Of a DNA stretch of 64,000 nucleotides, positions 42,635 through 54,196 are shown piece by piece. The position numbers were made by a program, and so were the translations under genes. Under the pieces are notes generated by a model. The model was not told the origin of the DNA. It worked only from the letters and a program-made list of their open reading frames with translations, and ran no database searches. Source of the DNA: Neoarius graeffei (taxonomy: Eukaryota > Chordata > Actinopteri > Siluriformes > Ariidae). The first letter of the stretch is position 1; the number at the start of each line of letters is the position of its first letter. The stretch covers positions 37,393,964 through 37,457,963 of the forward strand of contig NC_083582.1 of assembly GCF_027579695.1 (NCBI RefSeq), written 5' to 3'.

Positions 42635-43590
42635 TTTGTCTGTCCCTCTGAGTTACAAGTCAATCCTGAGATCGAGATGCTGACCTCTTCTGCTCTTCAG
42701 ACCTGCCTGATCCATCCTGATGCCCTACGTCTGGCTGGAGTCTCATCACATCGATCCTGTGGAGGACGGCCCCATGCGGACAGTTGAAAGTCACACTTGG
42801 AAGGCACTCTGGACACTTGGGTGGTGTTTACATTAGATCGTGTCCGTATCGTTGTCATTGCAGATGCACTGTCCGTGCACATTAAAACGCCGGGAAATGA
42901 CTCCACAGGCGGAACAATTTGAATCCGCCAGGGCCCACGTATTCAACCCAGTACGTATCTGATCCGGTGCTGTGTAAACATTGAGGAACGAGGATATGCA
43001 GTGCTGAGCTCTAGCTGACGTTGTCATTGGACAACGTCACTGTGACATCCACCTTCCTGATTCGCTGGCGTTGGTCATGCCACGTTGGTCATGTGACGCG
43101 ACTGCTGAAAAACGGCATGGACTTCACTTCCTGCTATTTGTGTGTGTACGCGAATCGTTTTAAAAACGTTAATCTGATGATCCGCTGATACGGTCTAATG
43201 TAAACACCACCTTAAAGTAATGCTTTTATGGCTGAGGACTACAGTTGACTTCCTAACTTTAGGACTGAAGTTGTCATGGACAGTTTTGCACTCAAGTTTC
43301 CATCAATGAAGAGTTTATAACATCAACGAAACAGACTTCATGTTAAAACTGTTAAAAATGTTATAATCACGCTATCTGTTATCACCCAAATGAGGATGGG
43401 TTTTTAAGTCTGGTTCCTCTCAAGGTTTCTTCCTCATGCCGTCTGAGGGAGTTTTTCCTTGCCACTGTCGCCACAGGCTCGCTCATTGGGGATAGATTAG
43501 GGATAAAATTAACTCATGTTTAAAGTCATTAAAATTCTGTAAAGCTGCTTTGCGACAATGTCTATTGTTAAAAGCGCTATTAAAAAACCG
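42018..43590 (+). mobile_element. LINE 3' end (RT C-terminus and UTR), interrupted by a TIR element
   Basis: 42025-42290 encodes a degenerate ORF2 C-terminus (KALNGLAPQYLSELLVFYDP, APQLWNSLPSSV, VFKSRLKTYLFSQAFC) with one stop. A UTR follows with (CT)n(CA)n at 42573-42628. The conserved end is GTTTCTTCCTCATGCCGTCT and GCTGCTTTGCGACAATGTCT. A non-coding DNA element (42821-43210) interrupts the UTR. Confidence 0.7.
42821..43210. mobile_element. Non-coding TIR element within LINE UTR
   Basis: Ends GTGGTGTTTACATTAGA and TCTAATGTAAACACCAC are exact inverse complements. The interior is CpG-rich compared with its surroundings. No transposase or certain TSD was found. Confidence 0.75.
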
Positions 43591-44924
43591 TGAATTTATC
43601 TGAGAAAAGTTTATTTTTAATTGTATGTATCCTGGAAATCAATGGAGATCCAAAATACAATTCAGCAGCATTATACTACACAGCTTTAATAGCTTTTTTT
43701 ATAGGCTGTAGAAATATCTGGTGTCAAATCCACTGGGGGGGGGGATCTGTCTTTTTTTTTTTTTTATAGCTTGAGACATTCTCCGTGTCTGTTTTCAACA
43801 TTAAACTCAAATGACGATTGAAGGAAGTGAGCACTTAGTGACCCAGATTTCTTTAATGTTGATAGGAATGGAAGGAAATGATTCAGAGAGAGCAGCTGTA
43901 ACACTGATACTTCAATGAGAAACCCAGAAAGCTAACTATGTGTATATATCGAGTATCTAGTTGATTACTGATGAAGTAAGTAATAAACTGAAACTTGGGA
44001 TATATACTAGGCTCAGTTTTATGAAAATGTGTAAACGTGAGCTTTTAACTGGGATTAATTTAAGGCATACTGACAATTTAAGATACCTAAATAGCTTAAC
44101 TATAGAAAATCAAGTTTTCCAGAACATTGTTCTGTGAAACATTGTCATGATTTATGATGTCATTTTAAAAGATGAACTGTTGACGTAAATAGGACGCATG
44201 GATAGCATTTGAAACAACTACTTATTCACAGTGTACTCAAATCATATAGAAATAACACAGCACCCATTTAGGTAAAGAAAAAATATTTTCATTGGACTTT
44301 GCCGTTTATCAATGCAGATATCATATTCGGCATAATGTCGTCTCATACATTTTTATAATCCTTGTTGCTTGTGAGCATTTTCCTTTGGTCTGATGAAAGG
44401 ATCACTAGTGGAGTCATTTGTTTAAGGGAAAATAGTTCCAGTATGAATAAACTAACAATCTTATCCGAACAGCGCTACAAAAAGAACATTTATTACGAAA
44501 TGTACAAGTTCTTGGTCTTATTGTCTTCTATGGAGATTGCTTCAACGGGAAGAATCACTTCACTCATTCAGGCTCCTTAGCTGGAATTTTCTGAGAAGTA
44601 TGAACTCCAGTCTATCTGACTCCTGCGCTATGTAAGTCATGCACATTTTAAACATCAGAGAATAATGTTGCCTTTATCTAGCCTGGACATTAGTTGTGGA
44701 GAGTGATTATCTAGCCTGGAAAAAGCTTGTTTATTGTCAAGCAGTGCACACATACTGGACTCAGATGTCTCTGATAACAATGGAGGGGACTGTAAGGGAA
44801 ATGCTGTATCCATAACTTACAGCTACAATGAAATAATGTTATATTGAGTTATGAGCTCATGGGTAAATCAACTGAGGTCCATGTTGGCCTCTCATTTTCA
44901 TCCACAGCAATATGATAGTAAATA
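43591..44924. other. Spacer, nothing recognised
   Basis: AT-rich with a G run and T run near 43735-43770. No gene supported. Confidence 0.4.
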
Positions 44925-45384
44925 TACAGTCCCAGTCAAACATTTGAACACACCTTCTAATTCAATGTTTTTTCTTTACTTTTATTAACTAAAAGATGCT
45001 TCACGTCTTAAAGTAATGATGGATGTCATTTCTCTTTACTTAATCAGTTTTTTGGCATAATATGGATTACTACAGTTGTGGAACAGGGCTATTTACTGTA
45101 TATTTATTATTTACTATTTACTGTTTGATCTCAAATGCATTAAGAAGGCAAGAAATTGCAATAATTAACTTTTGACGAGACAAACCTGTTAATTGAAAAG
45201 CATTCCAGGTGACTACCTCATGAAGCTGGTTAAGATAATGCCAACAGTGTAAAAAATGTCATCAAGATAACTACTTTATTAATTTTTTTTATTTTATTTA
45301 TAAACTTCGCAGATTAAATGGCAGGGAATCCATCAACAGAGCAAAGAGCTCCGATACCTGAGGTCCCACAAAATTGCAAAAATT

Positions 45385-45488
<104 letters not shown>

Positions 45489-45542
45489 ACATATTAGAAA
45501 AAGAAAAGAAAAAAGAGAAAAAACAGCCTAGAAGTATACAGA

Positions 45543-45881
45543 CTAATAGCAGCACAAACTGGTGCTGAGAATGGAGTTTGGCCAACATGCATAACATTTT
45601 ACACATACAGATTTAAAAGTCTGTGGTCTATCAATATCAAAATAAAGCCTAGTTAAATTACTATAATATAAAAAAAGGTCCTTCTTAAACTGTGAAAGCG
45701 ATTGATTCAAATTCCTTAAATGCAGGGGTAAAATATTCCAGATTCTAGGACCCTGAATATAAAAACTGGTCTGAAAAGTTACAGTATTAGCCTTGAGTAC
45801 ATTTAACATAGTTCCTCTAGACAAATCTAATCGCCTAGTAAATCTTCTAGGTACACTAATAGAAATATTATGGTCTGACAT
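45543..45881 (-). pseudogene. C-terminal remnant of LINE reverse transcriptase protein
   Basis: The minus-strand open frame includes PRRFTRRLDLSRGTMLNVLK, SFYIQGPRIWNILPLHLRNL and FKKDLFLYYSNLTRLYFDID. The R...GPRIWNxLPxxLR...FKKxLFxYY pattern is the C-terminal tail downstream of the RT domain in L2/CR1-type LINEs of fish. The RT core is absent, so it is a dead 5'-truncated copy. Confidence 0.7.
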
Positions 45882-45902
45882 AGATTTAAAAAGACTTCAA
45901 AT

Positions 45903-46283
45903 ACTTTGAAGAATCCATCCATCCATCCATTATATGTAACCACTTATCCTGTGCAGGGTCACAGGCAAGCTGGAGCCTATCCCAGCTGACTATGGGCGAG
46001 AGGCAGGGTCCACCCTGGACAAGTCGCCAGGTCATCACAGGGCTGACACATAGAGACAACACTCACATTCACACCTACGGTCAATTTAGAGCCACCAATT
46101 AGCCTAACCTGCATGTCTTTGGACTGTAGGGGAAACCAGAGCACCCGGAGGAAACCCACGCGGACACGGGGAGAACATGCAAACTCCACACAGAAAGGCC
46201 CTCGCTGGCTGCTGGACTCGAACCCAGGACCTTCCTGCTGTGAGGCAACAGTGCTAACCACTACACCTCCCACTTTGAAGAAT
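45903..46283 (-). mobile_element. V-SINE copy, minus strand, 12-bp TSD
   Basis: SINE 45915-46271 with (CCAT)n tail side and slightly shortened head, flanked by ACTTTGAAGAAT (45903-45914, 46272-46283). Confidence 0.95.
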
Positions 46284-46610
46284 CTAAAATATAAAACATA
46301 TTTTGTTTTGCTTTTTTAACACTTTTTTTTAATTTACCACATAATTCCATATCTGTTCCATAAGTTACTCCATAGTTCTGATGTCTTCAGTATTGTTCTA
46401 CAATGTAGAAAATAGTCACAAGACAGAAAAACCTGTGAATGAGTAGGGATGTACAAACTTATGACTGGTACTGTAGGCATTTTTTTTTAATTTCATTTTT
46501 AAATGTTCAAAACAAAATGTGCTGTATGAAATAGACAAGTGTAACTTAAACGCAGACACACCGATTCAAAGATTTATAACAGAGTGCTGCTGGATTCTCA
46601 ATTCTGATTG

Positions 46611-46828
46611 GTCAAGATTACATTACGGGTGTTTAGCAGACGCTCTTATCCAGAGCGACATACAACAGGACCCTCACATACCCACAGCAGTGGGCAGCCC
46701 AGGGAGCAGGTGGGGGTTAGGTGCCTTACTCAAGGGCACTTCAGCCATTCCTGGTGGTCTCGGGAATCAAACCGGCAACCATCTGGTCCCAAAGCTGTTT
46801 CTCTAACTATTAGGCCATGGCTTCCCCA
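46611..46828 (-). mobile_element. L2-tailed tRNA-SINE, minus strand
   Basis: In complement: GGAAGCCATGGCCTAATAGT (A-box region), GGTTTGATTCCC (B box), GCCCTTGAGTAAGGCACCTA, then CTCTGGATAAGAGCGTCTGC and GTAATGTAAT. The last segment is the L2-type 3' tail, which allows use of L2 reverse transcriptase. It is inserted in a TCTGATTGGTCAAGA-type repeat. Confidence 0.82.
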
Positions 46829-47117
46829 ATCAAGAGGTGTTGATTATTTTTTCTGTAACAGCAAGAAATTCACAGATTTATATGAATCTCCTCATAATAC
46901 ATAATGTGTCATGTCTAACAACTAACACAGTGGCTTGTACAGTATGTAGATATGTGAGGTTTTCTGTAAGGAGATATTTATTTAGCGCTTTTAGAAGTTG
47001 TAAGAGTCAAAGCTGTAACTTTAAGTTTTCTGACTCAGGGAAGTTGTTCGGAATTTTGTGGTTTCTTGATACATGACTGTATCAAGCTGAATGTTGTTGT
47101 TGTTTTTGTCTTATAAG
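46829..47117. other. Spacer, DNA-repeat flank of the SINE
   Basis: Continuation of the element interrupted by the SINE (AGGTGTTGATTATTTTTTCT and GTAACAGC), a widespread fish repeat of unknown class. No gene. Confidence 0.4.
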
Positions 47118-47528
47118 TGTCATGACCACTTAGCTCCCGGACGAGCCCCCATATGTCATGACCACTTAGCTCAAAGCAGGCACAACATAAAAGGAGACCA
47201 CACCGTTTGTTCAGGTTAACCCGTACTTTATTAATATATAAATTCTAGGGATAAATAAAAAAGAATAAAAGAAAGAAACCCGCTCCCGTCGGCCCATGCA
47301 GGGCCTCCACGTAGCAGGACAACAAACACAACCAAACCCCAAAGCCAGCAGCCAGCTCTCGAATGCCAATTTTGGGCCCGTATTTGAACTTCCTGGCCTT
47401 GTCTAGCACAGGTGTTGCAGTACTAGACAGCTCCCCCTTCAGACTGGAGGGAGAGAAACGGCCAAGTTCAAGTTTACTATTCAAAAGGGGCAGTGCGCAC
47501 CCCCAGCATGGCCACGCTGGGCGTGACA
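47118..47528 (-). mobile_element. LTR with adjoining proline-tRNA-type primer binding site
   Basis: Minus-strand LTR 47154-47528 beginning TGTCACGCCCAGCGTGG and ending GGTCATGACA, with TG...CA limits and an internal AATAAA (TTAATAAAGTACGGG). Two bases after its end lies TGGGGGCTCGTCCGGGAG (47134-47151), a match to the proline-tRNA primer binding sequence used by many retroelements. The LTR end CTAAGTGGTCATGACA is repeated straight after it (47118-47133). So only LTR, binding site and the last bases of the second LTR remain; all coding sequence is gone. The flanks show no clear TSD. Confidence 0.72.
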
Positions 47529-48270
47529 TCAGGCAGAAAAAAATAATGTTTGTTAAGGGAGGAATGACTGTTTACACTGCAGCTGCTAGAAGAAGTGATA
47601 ACAGGAACTCACTTTCACAAGCATTCTACAGGCTTAAATGTGAATTAAAAAAGTATGACATCATTCTTTAGTTCATAAAAAAAAATCCTAATTGTTAGCA
47701 GATTGTTGACTGGGATGTGCTGTTATTGAAAAATAATCAACTCTGAGATGGTAACAATAGCTCTGCTTCACTTGGAGCTGCAACACACCACCTCATTTTT
47801 TATTATCCTCCTATAAAACTACGCCCCGTCGTGTTTTATTCCTTCTATAATATGAAAACAATCATTGACACACTGATAAAACACCTCCACACAGTCTTGT
47901 AGATCAATTAAACACTACCAAATGCTGAGTTTAATCTGAGATTTATAGGCAAATATTGAAAAGGAACGTCTAATGCTGAGGGGTGAGCTGTTCCAAATAA
48001 AATAAAATAATTGTAGCTTTTGCCTTTATTGCCTTTGAGCCTCGAACCTCACCTTTTGAGATTGATTTGTGATTGTGCAACAGCAAGAAGAACCTGACTG
48101 GCTGATCGACGAAAGCTCAACTTTGGGTGAAAAGAGGGTAAACTTTACTAAAAACAAATAATAAAACATGTACATGTACCTGTGCTACATCCAGATTTCT
48201 GTAAACCTGCTTTGTGACAATGTTTATTGCTAAAAGCACTATACAAATACATTTGAATTGAATAAACATG
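47529..48270. other. Spacer with LINE-tail fragment
   Basis: Around 48195-48260 the sequence AACCTGCTTTGTGACAATGT with ACTATACAAATACATTTGAA resembles the LINE tail at 43545-43590. Otherwise nothing is recognised. Confidence 0.4.
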
Positions 48271-48448
48271 ACATTAATGGCGTTTAGCAGACACTCTTAT
48301 CCAGAGCAATGTACAACATACCCAGCACAGTTGGGGGTTCAGTGCCTTGCTCAAGGGCACTTCAGCCATTCCTGCTGGTCCAGGGAATCAAACTAGTGAC
48401 CTTTTGGTCCCAAAGCTGCTTCTCTAACCATTAAGCCATGGCTTCCTC
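48271..48448 (-). mobile_element. L2-tailed tRNA-SINE, minus strand, shorter
   Basis: Same family as 46611-46828 with internal deletions. The right flank TCAAGAGGTGTTGATTATT is shared with that copy, although the left flank is not. Confidence 0.8.
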
Positions 48449-48563
48449 AGTCAAGAGGTGTTGATTATTATAAGTTTATTATTAATAATTAATAATATCA
48501 GTTATTAATAATTAATAATAGTTTATTATTAATTATTAATTAGCAGTTTTATGTTGCCCGGAC

Positions 48564-51480
48564 TTGGAGCTGCTAGCCGTTAGCCTGCAGCCATATTATC
48601 TGCCGAGGGCGTTCAGTCCCATGATCACTATCTGTGTTTACATCCCTCCGAGGGCAGATGCAGCCGCTTCATGTGAGAGGATTCACTCTGTCACAGCAAG
48701 GCTGCAGACACAGCCCCCTGAGGCATTTATCATCATTTCTGGGGACTTTAATCACGCTACTTTGGACTCTACTTTGGCTGCTTTTTACCAGGCTGTGGAT
48801 TGTCCAACAAGGAACAACAGGACAATTGACTTGCTGTATGCTAATGTGAGGGATGCATACAGAGTCACACCCCTCCCCCCACTAGGGAAGTCTGACCACA
48901 ACCTGGTTCTTCTACAGCCGAAGTACACACCCCTGGTTCAAAGGCAGCCTGTAACAACTAGCTCCATCAGGAGGTGGTCCCCTGAAATGGAAGATGCCCT
49001 CAGAGACTGCTAAGACATCACGGACTGGGATGTGCTGCTTAGCCCACACTGTGAGGACATAGAGGGGCTGACACACTGTCTGACAGATTACCTCAACTTC
49101 TGTGCAGACATGGTCTCCCCCGCTAAGACTGTACGGTGTTACCCTAATAACAAGCCATGGGTAACACAGGAAGTCAAAGCTGTCCTCAACAGGAAGAAGG
49201 CCGCCTTCAGGAGCAGGGATAGGGAGGCGATGAAAGCAGTACAGCGGGAGGTGAAATGCTGCATGAGGGAAGCTAAGGACAGCTACAGGAGAAAGGTGGA
49301 GCAGAAGCTGAAGGAGAACAGCACGAGGGAGGTCTGGGAAGGTGTGAAAACCATCACAGGCCACAATACAAAGACCAGACTCGTTGAGGGGACAGTGGAG
49401 AGGGCAAACGAGTTGAATGACTTCTTCAATCGGTTCAACCAGCCCATGTCCCCCCCACCCTCTCCCTCACTGCAGCCATCTCTCCTTCTTCCCTCAACAC
49501 ACCTCCCCCCAGTCATCACAGCAGCCTCCCCCCCCACACACACACACCTCAACACAGACTCCTCTATGCATTACTGCAGACCAGGTCAGAAGTCAACTGA
49601 GGAAGCTTCACCCCAGGAAAGCAGCAGGCTCGGACAAGGTGTGTCCACGACGACTGAAGACCTGTGCTGCTGAACTGGGTGAACCACTCCAATGCATCTT
49701 CAACCTCAGCCTGCAGCTGGGGAGAGTGCCAACCCTCTGGAAGACATCATGAATTGTTCCAGTTCCCAAAAAGAATCAGCCCAGTGAGCTGAATGACTTC
49801 CGACCGGTGGCGCTCACTTCACATCTGATGAAGACGTTGGAGCGGCTCTTCCTCAGCCTCCTCATACCCCAGGTACAACATGCCCAGGACTGTCTGCAGT
49901 TTGCGTACCGGGCAGGTGTTGGTGTGGAAGACGCCATCCTCTACCTGCTACACCGAGCCCACTAGCATCTGGATAAGGGAAATGGCACAGTGAGGATCCT
50001 CTTCTTGGACTTCTCAAGTGCCTTCAACACCATCCAGCCCCTACTGCTTCAGGACAAACTGAACAGGATGTGAGTGGACCCCTGCCTGGTCACCTGGATC
50101 TCCAGCTACCTCACTGACAGGCCACAGTACGTCAGGCTGAAGGACATCACGTCTGACACTGTAATTAGCAGCACTGGAGCACCCCAGGGCATGGTGCTGG
50201 CCCCTCTTCTCTTCACCCTGTACACCGCGGACTTCTGCTACAACTCGGAGCTATGTCACATTCAAAAGTTTGCCAATGACACAGGCATTGTTGGGTGTAT
50301 CAGTGACGACAGAGAGGAGGAGTATAGGAGCCTGGTGAGGGACTTTGCTGTGTGGTGCAACAGGAACCATCTGCAGCTCAACACCTCGAAGACCAAGGAG
50401 CTGGTCATTGACTTTGGGAGGTCCAAACCAAGGTCACGACCAGTTCTGATCGAGGGAGTCGAGGTGGAGGCTGTGGATTCCTACAAGTACCTCAGGCTGT
50501 GGCTGGACAGCAAGCTGGACTGGACTTGTAACACCAATCACTTATACAGGAAGGAACAGAGTAGGCTATACTTCCTTCGGAGGCTGCGGGCCCTGTACAC
50601 CGCGGACTTCTGCTACAACTTGGAGCTGTGTCACATTCAGAAGTTTGCCAATGACACAGCCACCATCTGCAGCTCAACACCTCGAAGACCAAGGAGCTGG
50701 TCATTGACTTTGGGAGGTCCAGACCAAGGTCACGACCAGTTCTGATCACGGGAGTCAAGGTGGAGGCTGTGGATTCCTACAAGTACCTCAGGCTGTGGCT
50801 GGACAGCAAGCTGGACTGGACTTGTAACACCAATCACTTATACAGGAAGGGACAGAGTAGGCTATACTTCCTTAGGAGGCTGCGGTCCTTTAACATCTGC
50901 AGGAAACTCCTGTGGATGTTCTATCATTCTGTGGTCGCCAGTGTCCTGTTTTCAGAGGTAGAAAAACCCGGGTGCAGAAAGTAAAAACCCTGCCACATTT
51001 TTGCTCCAGCCAATTCAATGAACCAGCTGATCCTAATTACCACATCCCCTAAGCCAGGTTGATGAGCTAATTGGTGAAATCACCTGTGTTGAGAGCACAG
51101 GCAGAAGGAAAACTTAAGCAGGACTTTTACTTTGTCAATCCAGTTTTTCCACCTCTGCCTGTTTTACACCATGGTGTGCTGGGGGGGCAACACATCCAAG
51201 AAGGACACATCCAGGCTGGACAAACTGATCAGGCGGACCGGCTCTGTGGTCGGCATGAAGCTGGACTCTCTGGTGACGGTGGCAGAGGTCTATGGACAAA
51301 CTATTGAACATCATGGATGACGCCAGTCACCCTCTGCACACCGTCATCAGCAACCAGAGGAGCCTGTTCAGTGACAGAATGCTCCTTCCCAAGTGCAGGA
51401 TGAACAGACTCAAAAACTACTTTGTCCCTCACGCCATCGGACTGTACAACTCCTCTCTGGGGGGGAGGGAGGAGGGGTAA
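48564..51480 (+). pseudogene. LINE ORF2 pseudogene: endonuclease plus reverse transcriptase
   Basis: 48564-49013 encodes the C-terminal part of an APE-type endonuclease (VYIPPRADAA, IIISGDFNHATLDS, KSDHNLVLL). A TAA stop follows, then the linker in frame to 49673. The RT domain follows in other frames: ELNDFRPVALTSHLMKTLER, FLDFSSAFNTIQPLLLQDKL (motif A) and STGAPQGMVLAPLLFTLYTA (motif B). Motif C reads KFANDT, with Asn replacing the first catalytic Asp of the usual FADDT. Several stops and frameshifts occur. RT sequence from about 50212-50586 is repeated at 50588-50887 with an internal deletion. Non-functional. A working copy would nick DNA and reverse transcribe its RNA at the target. Confidence 0.85.
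50945..51165. mobile_element. hAT MITE with 8-bp TSD inside the LINE
   Basis: Element 50953-51157 (205 bp), ends CAGAGGTAGAAAAA and TTTTTCCACCTCTG, flanked by CCTGTTTT (50945-50952, 51158-51165). Its removal restores the LINE frame SVLFYTMVCWGG. Confidence 0.93.
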
Positions 51481-51872
51481 CAGGAGGACAGAGGACGGGA
51501 AGGAGTAGCCTAGCCTAGCCTAACAATAAGCAATACCGGACAATGTGCAATATAATGTGCAATATAAAGTGCAATAGCTTACCTGCTCCCCCCCACACAC
51601 GCTTACCCTAACCCCACTTCTCCTCCCTTTCCCCCTCCCCCCTTCCCCATATCTTATTCTTTTATATTTGTATATGTAAGTACTTTATTTATTTTAATTT
51701 ATCTAGAAGTTTTTCTCTATTTCTTTTCTCTGTTTATCTGTAATGATGCTGCTGGAATCTTAATTTCCCTGAAGGAACCCTCCCAAAGGGATCAATAAAG
51801 TTGTATCTAATCTAATCTAATCTAATCTAATCTAATCTAATCTAATCTAATCTAATCTAATCTAATCTAATC

Positions 51873-52191
51873 TAAAACCATGCAAAGTTTAAACATTAAA
51901 GTGTGTTTGGAGCCAGTGTAGAAATATGGTCCCTCTGTAAATTATATGTTACGAAAGAAACGTTTAACACTCCGTTCCGTCATCTCTCACCCACAGACCA
52001 TATGCTTTTAAATCACAGATCTCCCATACAGTATGTATGTAGGTGATTAGCATATCCTGGCTGCAGAAAGAGGGGTAATTGAATTACCCCTGCTGGAAGT
52101 GGCATTTAGAAGTGCTTGTGTGTAGAATAAATGAGTGGGCCTCATTATTTCTCAAGAGGGTGGTCTTTTGTGGTGCCATGCAAAGGTGCAC

Positions 52192-52244
<53 letters not shown>

Positions 52245-52660
52245 TCTTTGTCCAGCCACACTTCCTTACTTCTCTCTCTCTTCTCTCTCCACAATGAATA
52301 TTTTGAGTGATTTGATTAATAAAATTATTAAGATGATAATCAGGGGTGTCCTGCATCTTGGCGTCTTGAAGATGGCTGGGTTCTTCAGGGCTGAGTGTGC
52401 AGACTTTATACATGATCATCGGAGTCAACTTGATCTTGTAATGAAACTGAATTGTTGTGCACTGGTTAAAGAATTTATGCCAACTGCAGAGAAAAATGTA
52501 CAAATTCAATAAAATATGAGCATCACTGCTCCGCTTAGAGGTATTATGTTCAGTGACTTTTATTATCTCAGCTGTGTTTTATCTAATGGAGTAGATTTTA
52601 CTTCACAGAAATGGGACGTGTCTCACTGCACCCTGAATTATGTTAACTAGCAAGACAAGA
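51873..52660. other. Spacer with (GA)n microsatellite
   Basis: (GA)n at 52203-52240. No gene recognised. Confidence 0.5.
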
Positions 52661-53664
52661 GTGCTCTGAGAGCACAATATCCCCCACTGGTAACTATGCC
52701 ATAACTCTGGTAAAATCCAACTGAATTGAACGAAATTGCAATATGTATATTACCGACATAAAACAAAGAATCCTGTCAAGTTTTGTGAAATTCCTCCAAA
52801 AATTGTGAGAGGAATTGATTTCAGAAAGTGAGCACCCTTCCCGGGACGGATGGATGGACTTTGCCACAATATAATCCCCCTTCGGGCCTTTCAGCCGGGG
52901 GGGGATAAAAATTGTGAGGGAAGTTGATTTCAGAAAGCAAACACACCTTGATGAAATTGCCAAAGTACAAGTTTGTTAATAATCAAGGGCATAACTCTGG
53001 TAAAATTTGCCCAAATTAAACAAAATTTCAATATGTGTATAATTGTCATATAACAAGGCCTTTTGCCAAGTTTGTTGAAATTCCTCCAAAAATTGTGAGA
53101 GGAGTTGATGTCAGAAGGAAAACACACTCATGAAATTGTCAAAGGATAATTTTGTTAATCAAGGGCTGTAACTCTGGTAAAATGTGACCGAATTTAACGA
53201 AATTACAATATGCACAGTACTGACAAATACCAAAGACTCCTGCCAAGTTTGGTGAAATTCCTCCAAAAATTGTGAGAGGAGTTGATTTCAGAAGAACGTA
53301 CACCCTCATGAAATTGTCAAAGTACAAGTTATTTAATCAAGGGAAAAACTCTGGTAAAATTTTCACAAACGAAATTTAATCACAATATGTGCATTACTGT
53401 CATATAACAAGGCCTTTTGCCAAGCTTCGAGAAATTTGTCCAAAAATTGTGAGAGGAGTTGATGTCAGAAGGCGAGCGCACCTTCATGAAATTGTGAAAG
53501 TACAAGGTTGTTAATCAAGGGCCACAACTCTGGTAAAATGCAACCGAATTGAACAAAATAACAATATGCGTACTAATGACGTATAACAAGGCCTTTTGCC
53601 GAGTTTGGTGAAATTCCTCCAAAAATTGTGAGAGGAGTTGATTTCAGAAGGAAAACATTCGCTT

Positions 53665-54055
53665 GTGAACTTCCATCCATCCATTCATTATCTGTAGCTG
53701 CTTACCCTGTACAGGGTCACGGTTAAGCTGGAGCCGATCCCAGCTGACTATGGGCGAGAGGCGGGGTACACCCTGGACAAGTCGCCAGGTCATTGCAGGG
53801 CTGACACAGAGACACAAACAACCATTCACACTCACGGTCACGGTCAGTTTAGAGCCACCAATTAGCCTAACCTGCATGTCTTTGGACCGTGGGGGAAACC
53901 AGAACACCCGGAGGAAACCCACGCAGACACAGGGAGAACATGCAAACTCCACACAGAAAGGCCCTCGCCGGCCGCTGGGCTCAAACCCAGATCCTTCTTG
54001 CTGTGAGGCGACAGTGCTAACCACTACACCACCGTGCTGCCCTCTTATGAAATTG
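53665..54055 (-). mobile_element. V-SINE copy, minus strand, in the tandem array
   Basis: SINE about 53672-54042 with CCATCC-type tail side. Flanks GCTTGTGAA and TCTTATGAA are an approximate duplication of array sequence. Confidence 0.85.
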
Positions 54056-54196
54056 TCAAAGTATAATTTTGTTAATCAAGGGCTGTAACTCTGGTAAAAT
54101 GTGACCGAAGTGAACGAAACTGCAATATCTGCAGTACTGACAAATAACAAAGAATCCTGCCAAGCTTCGGGAAATTCCTTCAAAAACTGTGAGAGG

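Larger units (their letters stand above)
48551..51872 (+). mobile_element. Rex1/CR1-like LINE, degenerate, with (AATCT)n tail
   Basis: Contains endonuclease C-terminal part, linker and reverse transcriptase, then a 3' UTR ending TTTCCCTGAAGGAACCCTCC, CAATAAAGTTGTATC and ~14 AATCT units (51805-51872). It is 5'-truncated. A hAT MITE (50953-51157) interrupts the RT 3' portion and part of the RT is duplicated. Confidence 0.85.
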
